Below, piece after piece: positions 39,201 to 47,124 of a DNA stretch of 64,000 nt. The stretch is from positions 12,024,001 through 12,088,000 of the forward strand of contig JAYKKT010000074.1 in the NCBI GenBank assembly GCA_036023115.1. The letters are read 5' to 3'. The notes beneath the pieces were generated by a model. The model ran no database searches. It worked only from the letters and a program-made list of their open reading frames with translations, and was not told the DNA's origin. The translations under genes were made by a program, and so were the position numbers. Within the stretch, counting starts at the first letter, position 1; each line of letters opens with the position of its first letter. The DNA is from Brasenia schreberi (taxonomy: Eukaryota > Streptophyta > Magnoliopsida > Nymphaeales > Cabombaceae).

Positions 39201-42200
39201 GCCACTCCTAATTTGTTTCTAATAACCTCATTATGTATACGGTCTTTTCTTGTATGACCACTCATCCATCTCAACATCTTCATTTCTGTCACAGACATCT
39301 TTTGTACATGTTGATGATTAACTGCCCAACACTCAGAACCATAAAACATGGCAGGCCTAACTGCTGCTCTATAATATTTACCTTTTAATTTTAATAGTAT
39401 CTTCTTATCACAAAGAATACCTGATGCTCCTCTCCATTTTAACCAACCAGCATTAATTCTATGTGTAACATCTCCATCAATTCTTCCATCACTTTGAAAA
39501 ATTGACCCTAGGTATTTAAAACTTTCCTTTTGGGGAATGCAATGTGTGCCAATTTTAATTTCTATGTCCTCTGAAATAGCCAAATGATCAAACTTACATT
39601 CCATATATTCTGTCTTTGTTCTACTAAGTCGGAGGCCTTTGTTTTCTAATGTTTCTCTCCATAGTTCCAATTTTCTATTAACTTTTTTCTTAGACTCCTC
39701 CACTAATACAATGTCATCTGCAAATAACATACACCAAGGTACTTCATCTTGAATATGTTTTGTTAACTCATCCATCACCATTATAAATCAGTATGGACTT
39801 AAAGTTGATCCAAAAGCGAGAAAGAAGATATATTTAAACAAAAAGTCCTTCAAGGAGATGTTTGGAATTATGTTGGTACACCTTGTGATACGTGGAACAA
39901 TGTAGCTATACATATTAGGAAAAGTGATAAAAGATGTGTTAGGTGAATCTAAGGGAGTTGTACCGGCACAAAAAGAAGTTTGGTGGTGGAGTGAATTTAT
40001 GCAAAATAAAATCAAGGCAAAGATGGCATGTTACAAATTATATTATGCTAAGAAGACTAGTGAAACTTTAGAGGCTTATAAGAAAGCAAAGAAGGAAGCA
40101 AAAAAGGCCGTGAGTGAAGCAAAAGCTAAAATTTGGGAGGATTTATATAAAAAACTCAACTCAAAAGAGGGTGAAAGAGATATTTTTAGGATAGCTAGGG
40201 CTAGAGATAAGAAAACTAAAGATCTTAATTATGTTAGATGCATAAAAGACGAGGATGAAAAAATTCTAGTGACAAATGATGATATAAGAAATAGATGGAA
40301 AAACTATTTTTATAATCTTTTTAATGAGTCATACTATGAAATTATGGGAAAGAATTATCGAACGTAGGTTAAGACAAGTATCAAGTACAACAGAGAACCA
40401 ATTTGGATTCATGCCAGGCAGATCTACTATTGAAGCGATTCACCTTTTAAGACGTCTTATAGAACATTTTAGAGCAAAAAAGAAAAACCTTCACATGATA
40501 TTTATTGATCTAGAAAAAGCTTATGATAGGGTACCAAGGGAGGTTCTTTAGAGAACTTTGGAAAAAAGAGGTATCCCATTGACATACATTAACCTTATAA
40601 GAGACATGTATGATGGTGCAAAAACATGTGTGAGGACTCATGAAGGAATGACAGACTTCTTTGAAGTTAATATTGGGTTACATCAAGGATCAACTTTAAG
40701 TCCATAATTATTTATAATGGTGATGGATGAGTTAACAAAACATATTCAAGATGAAGTACCTTGGTGTATGTTATTTGCAGATGACATTGTATTAGTGGAG
40801 GAGTCTAAGGAAAAAGTTAATAGAAAATTGAAACTATGGAAATAAACATTAGAAAGCAAAGGCCTCCGACTTAGTAGAACAAAGACAAATATATGGAATG
40901 TAAGTTTGATCATTTGGTTACCTCAGAGGACATAGAAATTAAAATTGGCACACATTGCATCCCCCAAAAGGAAAGTTTTAAATACCTAGGGTCAATTTTT
41001 CAAAGTGATGGAAGAATTGATGGAGATCTTACGCATAGAATTAATGTTGGTTGGTTAAAATGGAGAGGAGCATCAGGTATTCTTTGTGATAAGAAGATAC
41101 CATTAAAGTTAAAAGGTAAATATTATAGAGCAGCAATTAGGCCTGCCATGTTTTATGGTTCTGAGTGTTGGGCAGTTAATCATCAACATGTACAAAAGAT
41201 GTCTGTGACAGAAATAAAGATGTTGAGATGGATGAGTGGTCATACAAGAAAAGACCGTATACATAATGAGGTTATTAGAAACAAATTAGGAGTGGCACCA
41301 ATAGAGAATAAAATGAGAGAATATCGTTTAAGATGGTTTGGACATATAGAAAGAATATCAAAAGAAGAACCCGTAAGAAGGTTAGAAAAACTAAATTTGG
41401 AAAGTATTAAAAGAGCTAGAGGACGACCACAAAAGTGTTGGAAAGAAACAATAAAAAATGATCTAGCTTATTGTGAGTTATCTGCTAACATGGCACACGA
41501 TAGGGATCTGTGGAAACAAAGAATCCATGTAGCCGACCCCGTCTAGTATGGGAAAAGGTTTAGTTGTTGTTGTTGTTGCATGTCGTTTAAAAAAAATCCA
41601 AATGAAGGCGTAACTAAATGATAGTGTTTTGTTGTAATACACAGTCTGACTCAGCACTGCGACTATCACCATCCATTGTAGTCTGTTGTAATACACAGGC
41701 TGGGAGCTGAAATTTTTTCTGAACCACTTACAACTAAATATCTTACAACTAATTCAATAGGAGGCATTTCGCCATACACCTTTGCAGGAACAGCCATATG
41801 TATCAAACCAGAGAAAGAAGAGAAAATTGTTGCAATTATAGAAAGGATGGCAGAAGCATGTTTAGCAAATATCTAAGCACAGAAGTGCATCGATTTGTCC
41901 GTCCATATCCATATATGCATTAAGACACGTAGTGAGATATGTTACAACATTGAAGAGAAATGCACGGGAGTCACTAAACAATGCGGTCATGCAGACTGAA
42001 CTTAACCTAATGCGCTTTTCAATTTTCTCTGGAACCAATCAAACTGGGAGGCACCAACTCTGCTAGACAACCTGACCAGTGAATCAAGATCCTAGAAGAG
42101 CCACACTAGGTTCATCTTCTCACAACCTCAACTTTCTCTCGTTTGAAATGATGCCTAAAAATTGGGTTTTTGAAAGTATTCCCCACTGATGATAGAGAAT

Positions 42201-42629
42201 GATGCTCCTCGGAAGTCTGAAAAACGTGCTGTAACGAAGAAACCCCTCCCTTAACTGATACTCATCTTCTAATACGAACTTCATCTAGCACCTCTTCTTT
42301 TATTCAATTAAGAAAAGCTTCCCACAGCACAGAGAAATCCTGAGATACAACTAACCTAAGACACCATGATAAAGAACACTCTAGCAAGAAAAGGGAGCAA
42401 AACCCTAACCAAAGGAGGGGAAAGAAAAAAGAAACATGAAAAAGTATGGAACCCATTCACGGGCGAGAAAGAGATTGAAAATGATGATAAAAACAATGAC
42501 CCAATTCACACACGAACTCGCCAGTTTCCTGAATCGAACGATTTGAGAAGGAAGACAAAAGGTTTTACGTTTTACCTCGTTCGGAGTAAAGCGAAATGCA
42601 GGAGCTCCATTTTGAGAAGGTCGCCCCAT
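11849..42629 (-). CDS. SAWADEE homeodomain protein (SHH2-like), nine exons, 374 aa
   Basis: Arabidopsis SHH1 is a chromatin reader that binds H3K9-methylated tails through its SAWADEE domain and recruits Pol IV for RNA-directed DNA methylation; SHH2 is a longer paralogue. Joined exons: 42629-42576, 36446-36361, 36255-36210, 36118-35977, 35189-35126, 33279-33228, 32775-32632, 32522-32403, 12265-11849; every junction is GT-AG and in phase. Residues 12-77 form the homeodomain-like part with [15 protein letters not shown] at 63-77. Residues about 119-250 are the SAWADEE domain: [16 protein letters not shown] at 119-134, GFGSEEDEW at 156-164, a His/CRC cluster at 217-224 of the kind used for zinc, and [13 protein letters not shown] at 242-254. 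The polar tail after 260 is unusual. The 374-aa length fits SHH2 better than SHH1. Introns 1, 4, 5 and 8 contain transposons, but no exon is hit. Confidence 0.9.
12266..12965. other. Unique part of SHH intron 8
   Basis: About 700 bp of original intron between exon 9 and the hAT-1 target duplication. With 23713-24006 and 32170-32402 it suggests an intron of about 1.2 kb before transposon entry. A C-rich run lies near 12804-12832. Confidence 0.6.
12966..12973. repeat. Left 8-bp target duplication of hAT-1
   Basis: gtctgtac, matching gtctgcac at 23705-23712 (7 of 8). Eight bases is the hallmark duplication length of hAT insertion. Confidence 0.65.
13751..15325 (+). pseudogene. hAT-1 transposase, 5' part, degenerate
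   Basis: A BED zinc-finger-like segment near 13840-13935 reads [20 protein letters not shown], followed by AAPCTG. Near 14405-14560 are degenerate matches to the hAT-2 block with [12 protein letters not shown]. Near 15080-15280 are matches to its [12 protein letters not shown] and LHQPIRIAA segments. Many stops and indels. The frame is cut by Copia-A and resumes near 22730. Confidence 0.75.
15330..15562 (+). repeat. Copia-A 5' LTR
   Basis: Matches the 3' LTR from 22318 onwards (shared block ctttagtataagggtgtttt in the 3' copy). Contains a (GA)n tract at 15428-15480, far longer than the one in the 3' LTR, and is followed directly by the primer site. Confidence 0.85.
15428..15480. repeat. (GA)n microsatellite within LTR
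   Basis: Continuous GA run of about 52 bp. The partner LTR has about 18 bp at 22424-22441. Confidence 0.95.
15563..15575 (+). promoter_or_regulatory. Copia-A primer-binding site
   Basis: TGGTATCAGAACC, complementary to the 3' end of initiator Met-tRNA, the usual Copia primer, right after the LTR. Confidence 0.85.
15834..16110 (-). mobile_element. 5'-truncated RTE copy in Copia-A
   Basis: A 277-bp minus-strand RTE 3' end starting with (CAA)n, flanked by a 16-bp duplication, gaatcattgattccct at 15818-15833 and gaatcgttgattccct at 16111-16126. It interrupts the Copia-A gag start. Confidence 0.88.
16952..17377 (+). repeat. 213-bp tandem duplication in Copia-A protease region
   Basis: Unit 16952-17164 is repeated at 17165-17377 with very few changes. 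Each unit carries the protease-like motif IDLGATDHM. Similarity is much higher than the general decay of the element, so the duplication looks recent. Confidence 0.92.
18142..18212. repeat. (TA)n microsatellite
   Basis: Continuous TA tract of about 70 bp inside the Copia-A integrase/RT linker. Confidence 0.97.
19238..21339 (-). mobile_element. 5'-truncated RTE copy (RTE-2) in Copia-A
   Basis: A 2.1-kb minus-strand copy with (CAA)n at its left end, flanked by the 13-bp duplication aaatgattacact (19225-19237 and 21340-21352). Copia RT reading resumes exactly across it (SINDYTL then FIKC). Carries RT sequence including GFMPGRST and [12 protein letters not shown], with several stops and shifts. 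The 5' truncation point corresponds to about base 8052 of RTE-1. Confidence 0.95.
22318..22530 (+). repeat. Copia-A 3' LTR
   Basis: Starts tgctagagag, follows a purine-containing stretch (gaggaac) and matches the 5' LTR until about 22530. Its terminal part is missing or replaced. Confidence 0.8.
22730..23275 (+). pseudogene. hAT-1 transposase, 3' part, degenerate
   Basis: Continues the hAT-1 reading frame after Copia-A: the hAT dimerisation block is recognisable around GCERNWSV near 22800-22830, then an acidic tail like the last exon of hAT-2 (LDNF...[16 protein letters not shown]) near 23060-23240. Stops and frameshifts prevent translation. Confidence 0.72.
23705..23712. repeat. Right 8-bp target duplication of hAT-1
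   Basis: gtctgcac, one mismatch from 12966-12973. Confidence 0.65.
24007..24011. repeat. Left target duplication of Copia-B
   Basis: cttac, repeated exactly at 32165-32169. Confidence 0.88.
24012..24249 (-). repeat. Copia-B 3' LTR
   Basis: Same as the 5' LTR except that about 75 bp are missing at a CAAC microhomology near 24030. The missing part includes the LTR stem-loop. Confidence 0.92.
24250..24263 (-). promoter_or_regulatory. Copia-B polypurine tract
   Basis: Minus-strand AACTTGAGAGGAAG directly before the 3' LTR; the counterpart in Copia-C is AACTTGAGGGAGAG. Confidence 0.75.
24257..25838 (-). pseudogene. Copia-B reverse transcriptase and RNase H part
   Basis: Starts at [16 protein letters not shown] next to the hAT-2 junction. 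RT follows with [35 protein letters not shown] and the catalytic [14 protein letters not shown]. Then KLIYLTITR, and RNase H with [15 protein letters not shown] and FHFIREKI. A 244-codon RT frame (25594-24860) is open, with breaks at both ends. Confidence 0.93.
26276..28934 (+). pseudogene. hAT-2 transposase
   Basis: One reading frame from ATG 26276: BED-like finger ([11 protein letters not shown] then RLKHHLAR), open block 26504-27550 with a Ser/Arg-rich linker, [16 protein letters not shown], then [13 protein letters not shown], where the usual catalytic Asp of TDNAANY is Tyr, and [16 protein letters not shown]. After two stops near 27548-27590 it continues through [10 protein letters not shown] to the dimerisation block ([16 protein letters not shown]), then an acidic last exon 28704-28934. 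Introns are predicted near 28101-28180 and 28553-28654. At least five in-frame stops without frameshift show an inactive copy. Confidence 0.88.
28101..28430 (+). repeat. 165-bp tandem duplication of intron plus exon in hAT-2
   Basis: 28101-28265 is repeated almost exactly at 28266-28430. Each unit is one intron (GTACAT...TTTTACAG) followed by an exon block starting [20 protein letters not shown]. hAT-1 has only one copy. Confidence 0.93.
29254..31297 (-). pseudogene. Copia-B gag, protease and integrase part
   Basis: Gag starts [17 protein letters not shown] at 31297, with [18 protein letters not shown] and [24 protein letters not shown] zinc knuckle is [14 protein letters not shown] near 30470-30510. 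The pre-integrase block shows [13 protein letters not shown]. Integrase core is at 29682-29428 ([16 protein letters not shown], then [10 protein letters not shown] with a catalytic Asp), reading on past a stop to [16 protein letters not shown] and GESPLHTLN, where hAT-2 begins. Several frameshifts and stops. Confidence 0.92.
31842..31851 (-). promoter_or_regulatory. Copia-B primer-binding site
   Basis: Minus-strand TGGTATCAGA directly after the 5' LTR; initiator Met-tRNA type. Confidence 0.85.
31852..32164 (-). repeat. Copia-B 5' LTR
   Basis: 313 bp; minus strand starts TGTTAAGG and ends TTCTCAAGA. Contains the stem-loop at 31903-31931 that the 3' LTR lacks. Confidence 0.92.
32403..32522 (-). 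CDS. SHH2-like exon 8
   Basis: 40 codons, [16 protein letters not shown] through [16 protein letters not shown], containing the His and CRC metal-binding cluster. Acceptor TTTCAG, donor GTACAA (not a strong consensus). The next exon is 20,137 bases away. If the donor is not used, the frame stays open for 67 more codons to a stop at 32199. Confidence 0.92.
32632..32775 (-). CDS. SHH2-like exon 7
   Basis: 48 codons from [16 protein letters not shown] to [12 protein letters not shown]. This is the core of the first SAWADEE half, with the acidic-aromatic EEDEW block. Acceptor AAGCAG, donor GTTTTC. Confidence 0.93.
33228..33279 (-). CDS. SHH2-like exon 6
   Basis: Completes the Trp and encodes [17 protein letters not shown]. 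Acceptor GCCAG, donor GTAATG, phase 0. Confidence 0.9.
33816..34402 (+). mobile_element. 5'-truncated RTE copy (RTE-3), SHH intron 5
   Basis: 587 bp with (TTG)n tail, flanked by the exact 18-bp duplication tcttaaattcttaattca (33798-33815 and 34403-34420). About 45 bp at its 5' end are not collinear with RTE-1 but contain scrambled RTE words such as ttaggtattctttgc. The C-terminal frame ([10 protein letters not shown] to [14 protein letters not shown]) is open. Confidence 0.93.
35126..35189 (-). CDS. SHH2-like exon 5
   Basis: Encodes [21 protein letters not shown] and two bases of the next Trp: the start of the SAWADEE domain. Acceptor GGTAG, donor GTTTGT. Intron 5 (33280-35125) holds a 5'-truncated RTE copy. 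Confidence 0.88.
35369..35476 (+). mobile_element. Short RTE 3' end, SHH intron 4
   Basis: 108 bp ending in (TTG)n, flanked by 20-bp duplications at 35349-35368 and 35477-35496 with one mismatch. Starts inside the final coding part of RTE. Confidence 0.9.
35977..36118 (-). CDS. SHH2-like exon 4
   Basis: Encodes the recognition helix [15 protein letters not shown] and the linker with [10 protein letters not shown]. Acceptor GTGCAG, donor after TCA G (GTTACT), phase 1. Intron 4 (35190-35976) holds a 108-bp RTE piece. Confidence 0.9.
36210..36255 (-). CDS. SHH2-like exon 3
   Basis: A 46-bp exon encoding [16 protein letters not shown] (residues 47-62, the first Ser shared with exon 2). Acceptor TCAAG, donor GTTAGC. 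Confidence 0.9.
36361..36446 (-). CDS. SHH2-like exon 2
   Basis: Encodes residues 19-46 plus two bases (start [19 protein letters not shown]). Acceptor is AAAG, donor GTACTT. This is the middle of the homeodomain-like region. Confidence 0.9.
36447..37620. other. SHH intron 1, left part
   Basis: About 1.2 kb of intron without a recognised gene or element, between exon 2 and the RTE nest. Short frames here look like chance. Confidence 0.5.
37636..37709 (-). mobile_element. Short RTE 3' end, SHH intron 1
   Basis: 74-bp minus-strand RTE end with (CAA)n start, flanked by tgtacaatacatgtc (37621-37635) and tgtacaatgcatgtc (37710-37724). RTE-4 then inserted in its right-hand duplication. Confidence 0.85.
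38072..41546 (+). pseudogene. RTE-4 polyprotein, broken
   Basis: Endonuclease with [18 protein letters not shown] and [12 protein letters not shown]; then the segment after RTE-5; then RT with [43 protein letters not shown] and the C-terminal [13 protein letters not shown] block. Frameshifts near 38225, stops near 38679 and 40550, an internal deletion and RTE-5 make it non-functional. The [10 protein letters not shown] block is better kept here than in RTE-1. Confidence 0.9.
38922..39810 (-). mobile_element. 5'-truncated RTE copy (RTE-5) inside RTE-4
   Basis: 889 bp on the minus strand with (CAA)n at its left end. A 22-bp stretch of RTE-4 coding sequence is duplicated on both sides (38900-38921 and 39811-39832). 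Its own frame is open for 276 codons from [10 protein letters not shown] through [13 protein letters not shown] to the natural C-terminus. Confidence 0.95.
42576..42629 (-). CDS. SHH2-like exon 1
   Basis: Encodes residues 1-18, [18 protein letters not shown], the conserved N-terminus of SHH proteins. Starts at ATG and ends in GAG followed by donor GTAAAA, phase 0. Intron 1 (36447-42575, 6.1 kb) carries nested RTE copies. Confidence 0.9.
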
Positions 42630-45046
42630 CGGATGATTCGTCAGTTCTCGTCCTCGCCAATCAAATCCAAACACCAAATTTAATCGACCGTGAGGAAGAA
42701 GGTGAGCGAGGGAACGTTGTTGCCCGTTGGCGTTCGACGAGGCATGCGCAAAATCGTTTACAAAGTTAGAGAGTTCCGGTACCGGGTCCAAGTTTGCGGA
42801 TTTCTTGGGCCTGCTCCCACACCCAGCAATACAGTTCCGGTACTGCAAGCCCGGCTATGCGAATCAAACGGGACATTTATTGGTGTCTTTACTGTTTTAA
42901 GGGAAGTCCTTTGAGGAAGAGATGGCCGGTTTGGAGCCATCGTACCGGTTTGAACCCAACTCGAACTGTCCTTAAACCAGCGGAACCAGGACAAGGAACC
43001 AAACCGAAACTGAAGATTTCAAGCCATGTTTTGTTTTCGGCTCGAAAATCTCACCTTGAAGGCGTGTCTTTCAAATGAAGTCAGACTTAAATTGGACCTA
43101 AAATCTAAAGCTAAACCACTGCACAGTTGGACCCAAAAATGACAGAAACAGAGTTGGCATGACAACCAGAGGGAGACGATTTTGGTTATAAAATTGGTAG
43201 AACCAAAGCGCCTGAAACCTCCAGTACTGGTTTACCCGGAACCCACGAGGTTTACTTGAAGGCATTTAACTAGAGGGTTGGGATGGCTCCAGAGTCCGGA
43301 CCACGATTTGAAAGAATCAAACTCCAAGCAAACGGAGTCAGTGCCAAATATGAGAGAGCACAATCAAATCCCAACAAATCATAGTTGATCAAAACCAGCC
43401 AGACACCTGTTCGGTACCTATCATGACTCGAACCCGATCTAAAAGAAGAGATGGCAATGTCGTAGGTTGAGGACAGATATCTCTCTCTCTCGCTTTTCAT
43501 CCTCACTGGCGTGTCGGTCGGGAACGGGTACTTCGCTAAACGAGCTTTGCGTCCCCGCCTTGCATCAACTGAATGAGAGACGGTAGTGAAAAAGAGATCG
43601 GACCGGTGACGCTCCGACGATTCAGTGGTTTTCCAGCCGGAAAGTTTTGGTATTTCTTCGTTCATGGCTCCGTTCATAGATCTTGAAATGGTTTTTGAAT
43701 TAGCGGTCCGATCGGTAAGAATATCATGTTTTTATGCTTTATTTTCTTCATAGGACAGTTGCTATGCGGCAACACCTCCGATTTTCCGTTTGCTTTTGGT
43801 AGCTTTTGATACAATTCCGTAAGTCTCGCTATATTGGATTCGTTACTTCCGTTCTTGAGGTCTCCGGCAGCAATTTTCCATTCTTCTTTGTTTCGAGAAA
43901 GATTTTCCCTTTTTACCATTAGTTGAAATTCTTGCAATCAGATCCGTCTCCGTTTTGGGATTGTATAAGTGGATTCTCAAATTTCAATTTTCTTCTTGAT
44001 GTTACATGCGCAAATCGCTGGTTTTCGTTTTACCTTTTGGCGCCTTGAGATCGAATTTTATAATACATCTCCTTTTCTTGGACCCGCTAATTTCGTTCTT
44101 CTGGATTGAGTTTGGAGGACTTCTCCTATTTGACCGTCATGATTGGAATTCGATATATATATATAATGTACGTATATATGTATTTACATACAGTGTGCGC
44201 GTATGCTGTGGTTGTTATTTCGTTTATATATTACAAAATGTCAATTGCTTATGAATATAGTGGATGGAATTGCCCAATGTTATGATAATAATATTGCAAA
44301 TAAAGTACCCTTTCTGATTGATTGCGGCTTCTGCTGTCTGCCTTCAGTTGTATTAGTTCGTTCTTTTTCATTTTATCCATATTCGTGTCTTAATACTCGG
44401 GCACATTATGCATTTTATTAAGATTATTATGTGGGTGACCCTCATTATGCATGAACACACCCGCACAGTCATTATGTGGACGAGTGATACAGACCATATG
44501 TGGCTGTTGATTCCTCTAATCAACTTGGATCGCCTATAAGAAGAGACACCTATCTTGTTCCTTTGATTGCATGAATCACCTGACTTACTCGAGTCATCTG
44601 AGCCATATGTGAATAATTGAGTTGGGATTAGTTTCCAGTTATGCATTATATTATTTAAACGAGTAACTGCTGTTCTATTACATGTTGATGACTGTTCTAG
44701 CTTTTAAATACTTGAACTTGATTTTTTGTTGTTTGTTATATGTCCTAATGTTGGATTCAATATTTTGACATATTTGAACGTTGGGTTTAATATTTTGAGA
44801 TTTCATTTGAAAAATGTACTGGAAAAGTATGCATGGTGAGTCACTGAGTCAACCCGGTGAGTGATCCATGATCTAGTTGTATATTTCCAGGATTTGTCAT
44901 CTATGAATTATGCCCGACTTGTGAAGTCCATGGAGTTGGCCAAGTCTGTCTTGGTTTATATGGAGTGTAAAAGCTCTTTCGCATGGATTATATAGCGTTC
45001 TAATCTTGCTATGCATTCATCTATTTACAAGCTGGAACTTGCATGC
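42630..45046. other. Region upstream of SHH; possible divergent transcript start
   Basis: The SHH promoter and 5' leader on the minus strand should begin here. On the plus strand a CT-rich stretch before 43665 is followed by an ATG (MAPFIDLEMVFELAVRS) that runs into a GTAAGA donor at 43716, which could be the first exon of another gene, but no matching second exon was found. The 87-codon minus frame at 43937-43674 matches nothing I know. Confidence 0.3.
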
Positions 45047-45348
45047 ATATGGAGAATATATGTATATGTTGTTTTTAGTGATAGTTTTGTAATTTTTGAT
45101 ATTTAGGTATTATTGTAATTGCACCTAGTACTAAGGGTATTTTGGTTATTTTATGTGTAACAACCTATTATATAAGGGTTGAACATTTTGTATTAGGGTT
45201 AAGAGACTGAGATTAAGAAAGACAAAGAGATAGGAGGGGCCTCCATTAGAGAGCCTGCCCCCTCCTCCGATCTCAATATTTTCTCTTGATTGATCTTATC
45301 ATTTTTGTAATATTTGATTTTCCATTGCGCTTTCCACGACTTCGAACA
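45047..45348 (+). repeat. 5' LTR of the small LTR element
   Basis: Matches 46826-47124 along its length; ends in aaca immediately before the primer site. Confidence 0.87.
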
Positions 45349-45526
45349 TGGTATAAAAGCCATACGATTGATGGGAGGAGAGGATTTGGAGAGAAAGGCA
45401 CTGATTTTGGTTTCATCGGTTTCAATGGTCATGTTTATCTTGTTAGAAACCATAGCGGAGATGGCTATGATGGAGGGAGCGCCAGTAGATGTCCAACATC
45501 GGTTTCAATGCTCTATCGTCTGACCT

Positions 45527-46102
45527 TTGAAGCCAACAAAGGTGGGACAGAAACATCTTTATGAAGCGAAAGTTTGGGAGAAGTGTTGGATGAACTTCAA
45601 GGAGTTAACAGAGTTCAAGCGAGTCAATTCCCCTTCTACCACCTCTGATCTTAGTGTCAAGCAAGAAAAGCATGGGTCAGGATGGGGATGTGTGCCCCCA
45701 CATGAACCCATTGTTCAAGAAGCACCAAATCATTATGCCAAGACCATCCAGCAAAAGTCTAACTCGTTGGCTCCTTATGAGTTGTTGGAGATCATTGAAG
45801 AAACAATCACCTTTGAAATGCTTCTTAAAGTGAAGAAGGGGAATAAGGAGGACAAATTCAAGGTTGAAGTACATAAGAAGGCAACAGTGCATGCACCCAA
45901 AGTGTTTGATGAAATGTCCCATAGAAGCTTTAACCCTGGACACCAATTGTTTGATGAAATGCTCAAGAGGGATGGTAACACTACATGTCATGTGTTTGAT
46001 GAAATATCTTTAACCCTGCACACCAATTGTTTGATGAAATGCTCAAGAGAGATGGTAACACTAGATGCCATTTGTTTCATTGAATGTCTCAAAGAAGCAT
46101 AA
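45527..46102 (+). CDS. 191-codon reading frame in the small LTR element, unknown
   Basis: Long frame inside an otherwise non-coding element. Lys/Glu-rich middle with a coiled-coil look, then three FDEM/FDEI repeats caused by a nucleotide-level duplication of about 80 bp (45938-45985 against 46018-46066). It resembles neither gag nor pol. It may be a captured host fragment or simply a frame without function; the FDEM words recall PPR proteins, but spacing does not fit PPR repeats. Confidence 0.3.
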   Translation: MKPTKVGQKHLYEAKVWEKCWMNFKELTEFKRVNSPSTTSDLSVKQEKHGSGWGCVPPHEPIVQEAPNHYAKTIQQKSNSLAPYELLEIIEETITFEMLLKVKKGNKEDKFKVEVHKKATVHAPKVFDEMSHRSFNPGHQLFDEMLKRDGNTTCHVFDEISLTLHTNCLMKCSREMVTLDAICFIECLKEA

Positions 46103-46825
46103 TCTGATCCCTTTAGCTCGTGAAGCGGAGAAGCTATATGATGAGGTTGTTAGTTTGGAGAAAGGATTAAAAAGAGTATTTCAAGAAGAAAAGATAACAC
46201 TTAACAATAGAAATGAGTTAAGAAGGAAAAGATAGAGTGCATAAAAATAGTTTCTCACTACTTATGCTTGAAAAATTTAGTAATAGAAGAGGTAAGATGA
46301 AGTTGTTGGTATGGAACGTGGCAGTATCACCAAGAAGTATGAAAATTAAGACCTTGAGTTGCTTAAGTGGACCGGTAAGAGAGCTGAAAAAGCAGTTGCA
46401 GTCACCATGTTAAGGGGCGAAGGACTGATTAATATGATCTGATTTGTGTATTATGCTATTTGAGTGGTAGAGAGAGGACACTCAACCAATACACCGGCAG
46501 CAACCACCATGTGAAGGGGCATAGAAAAGTCATTTGAAGTGTGTATAGTGGAGATAGTACCTCCTGCCATAAAAATCAGCTTTCTCAATAGAAGAAAAAT
46601 ATGATTTTTTGAAGTATTGTTGCCTAATCACTTCATTGAGAAGAAAGAAGAAGAGGAGCGGCTAACACCCATAGAAGGGTTGTGCGCTAGCAAAGTATGT
46701 TCTTAATTGTTTAAGTTAATTTAGAGAAACCTCAAAGAGATCATTTGTGGAAGTGTGGTGAATAAAGAACCAATTTTTCGGCAAGTTTGGAGTTCGAAGT
46801 ATCTCCCTCCCAGCTTGAGGGGGGT

Positions 46826-47124
46826 TGTTGAAGAATATATGTATATGCTGTTTTTAGTGTTAGTTTTGTAATTTTTGATATGTAGGTATTATTGTAATTG
46901 CCCCTAATACTAAGGGTATTTTGGTTATTTTATGTTTAACAACCCATTATATAAGGGTTGGATGTTTTGTATTAGGGTTAAGAGACTGAGATTAATAAAG
47001 AGAGAGATAGAGGGGGCTCCATTGGAGGGTTTGCCCCCTCCTCCGATCTCAATATTTTCTCTTCATTGTTCTTATCGTTTTTATGGCATTTGATCTTCCG
47101 CTGCCCTTCTCACGATTTCCAACA
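46826..47124 (+). repeat. 3' LTR of the small LTR element
   Basis: Starts tgttgaagaat, ends ttccaaca; preceded by the purine tract. Confidence 0.88.

Larger units (their letters stand above)
37730..41576 (+). mobile_element. Near full-length RTE copy (RTE-4) with nested RTE-5
   Basis: Flanked by the 13-bp duplication tgcatgtcgttta (37717-37729 and 41577-41589). Collinear with RTE-1 from the 5' leader to the TTG tail, minus about 330 bp deleted near 40326, plus RTE-5 inserted at 38922-39810. Lies in SHH intron 1, antisense to SHH. Confidence 0.93.
45047..47124 (+). mobile_element. Non-autonomous LTR retrotransposon, 2.1 kb
   Basis: Two ~300-bp LTRs (45047-45348 and 46826-47124) flank a 1.5-kb interior. 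The primer site TGGTATAAAAGCC follows the first LTR and a purine tract (agcttgagggggg) precedes the second. No RT, integrase or protease is present. It must rely on proteins from another element. No 5-bp target duplication was identified, perhaps because the left end is altered. Confidence 0.85.

Noticed and set aside
43665..43716. Short plus-strand ATG exon with GTAAGA donor
   Set aside because: No in-frame second exon could be found; kept only as a note in the region entry.
43674..43937. 87-codon minus-strand frame upstream of SHH
   Set aside because: Charged and plausible in composition but matches no family I know, and has no splice partners or conserved context.
45890..46020. PPR-like FDEM repeats
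   Set aside because: The repeats come from a nucleotide duplication and lack PPR helix spacing.
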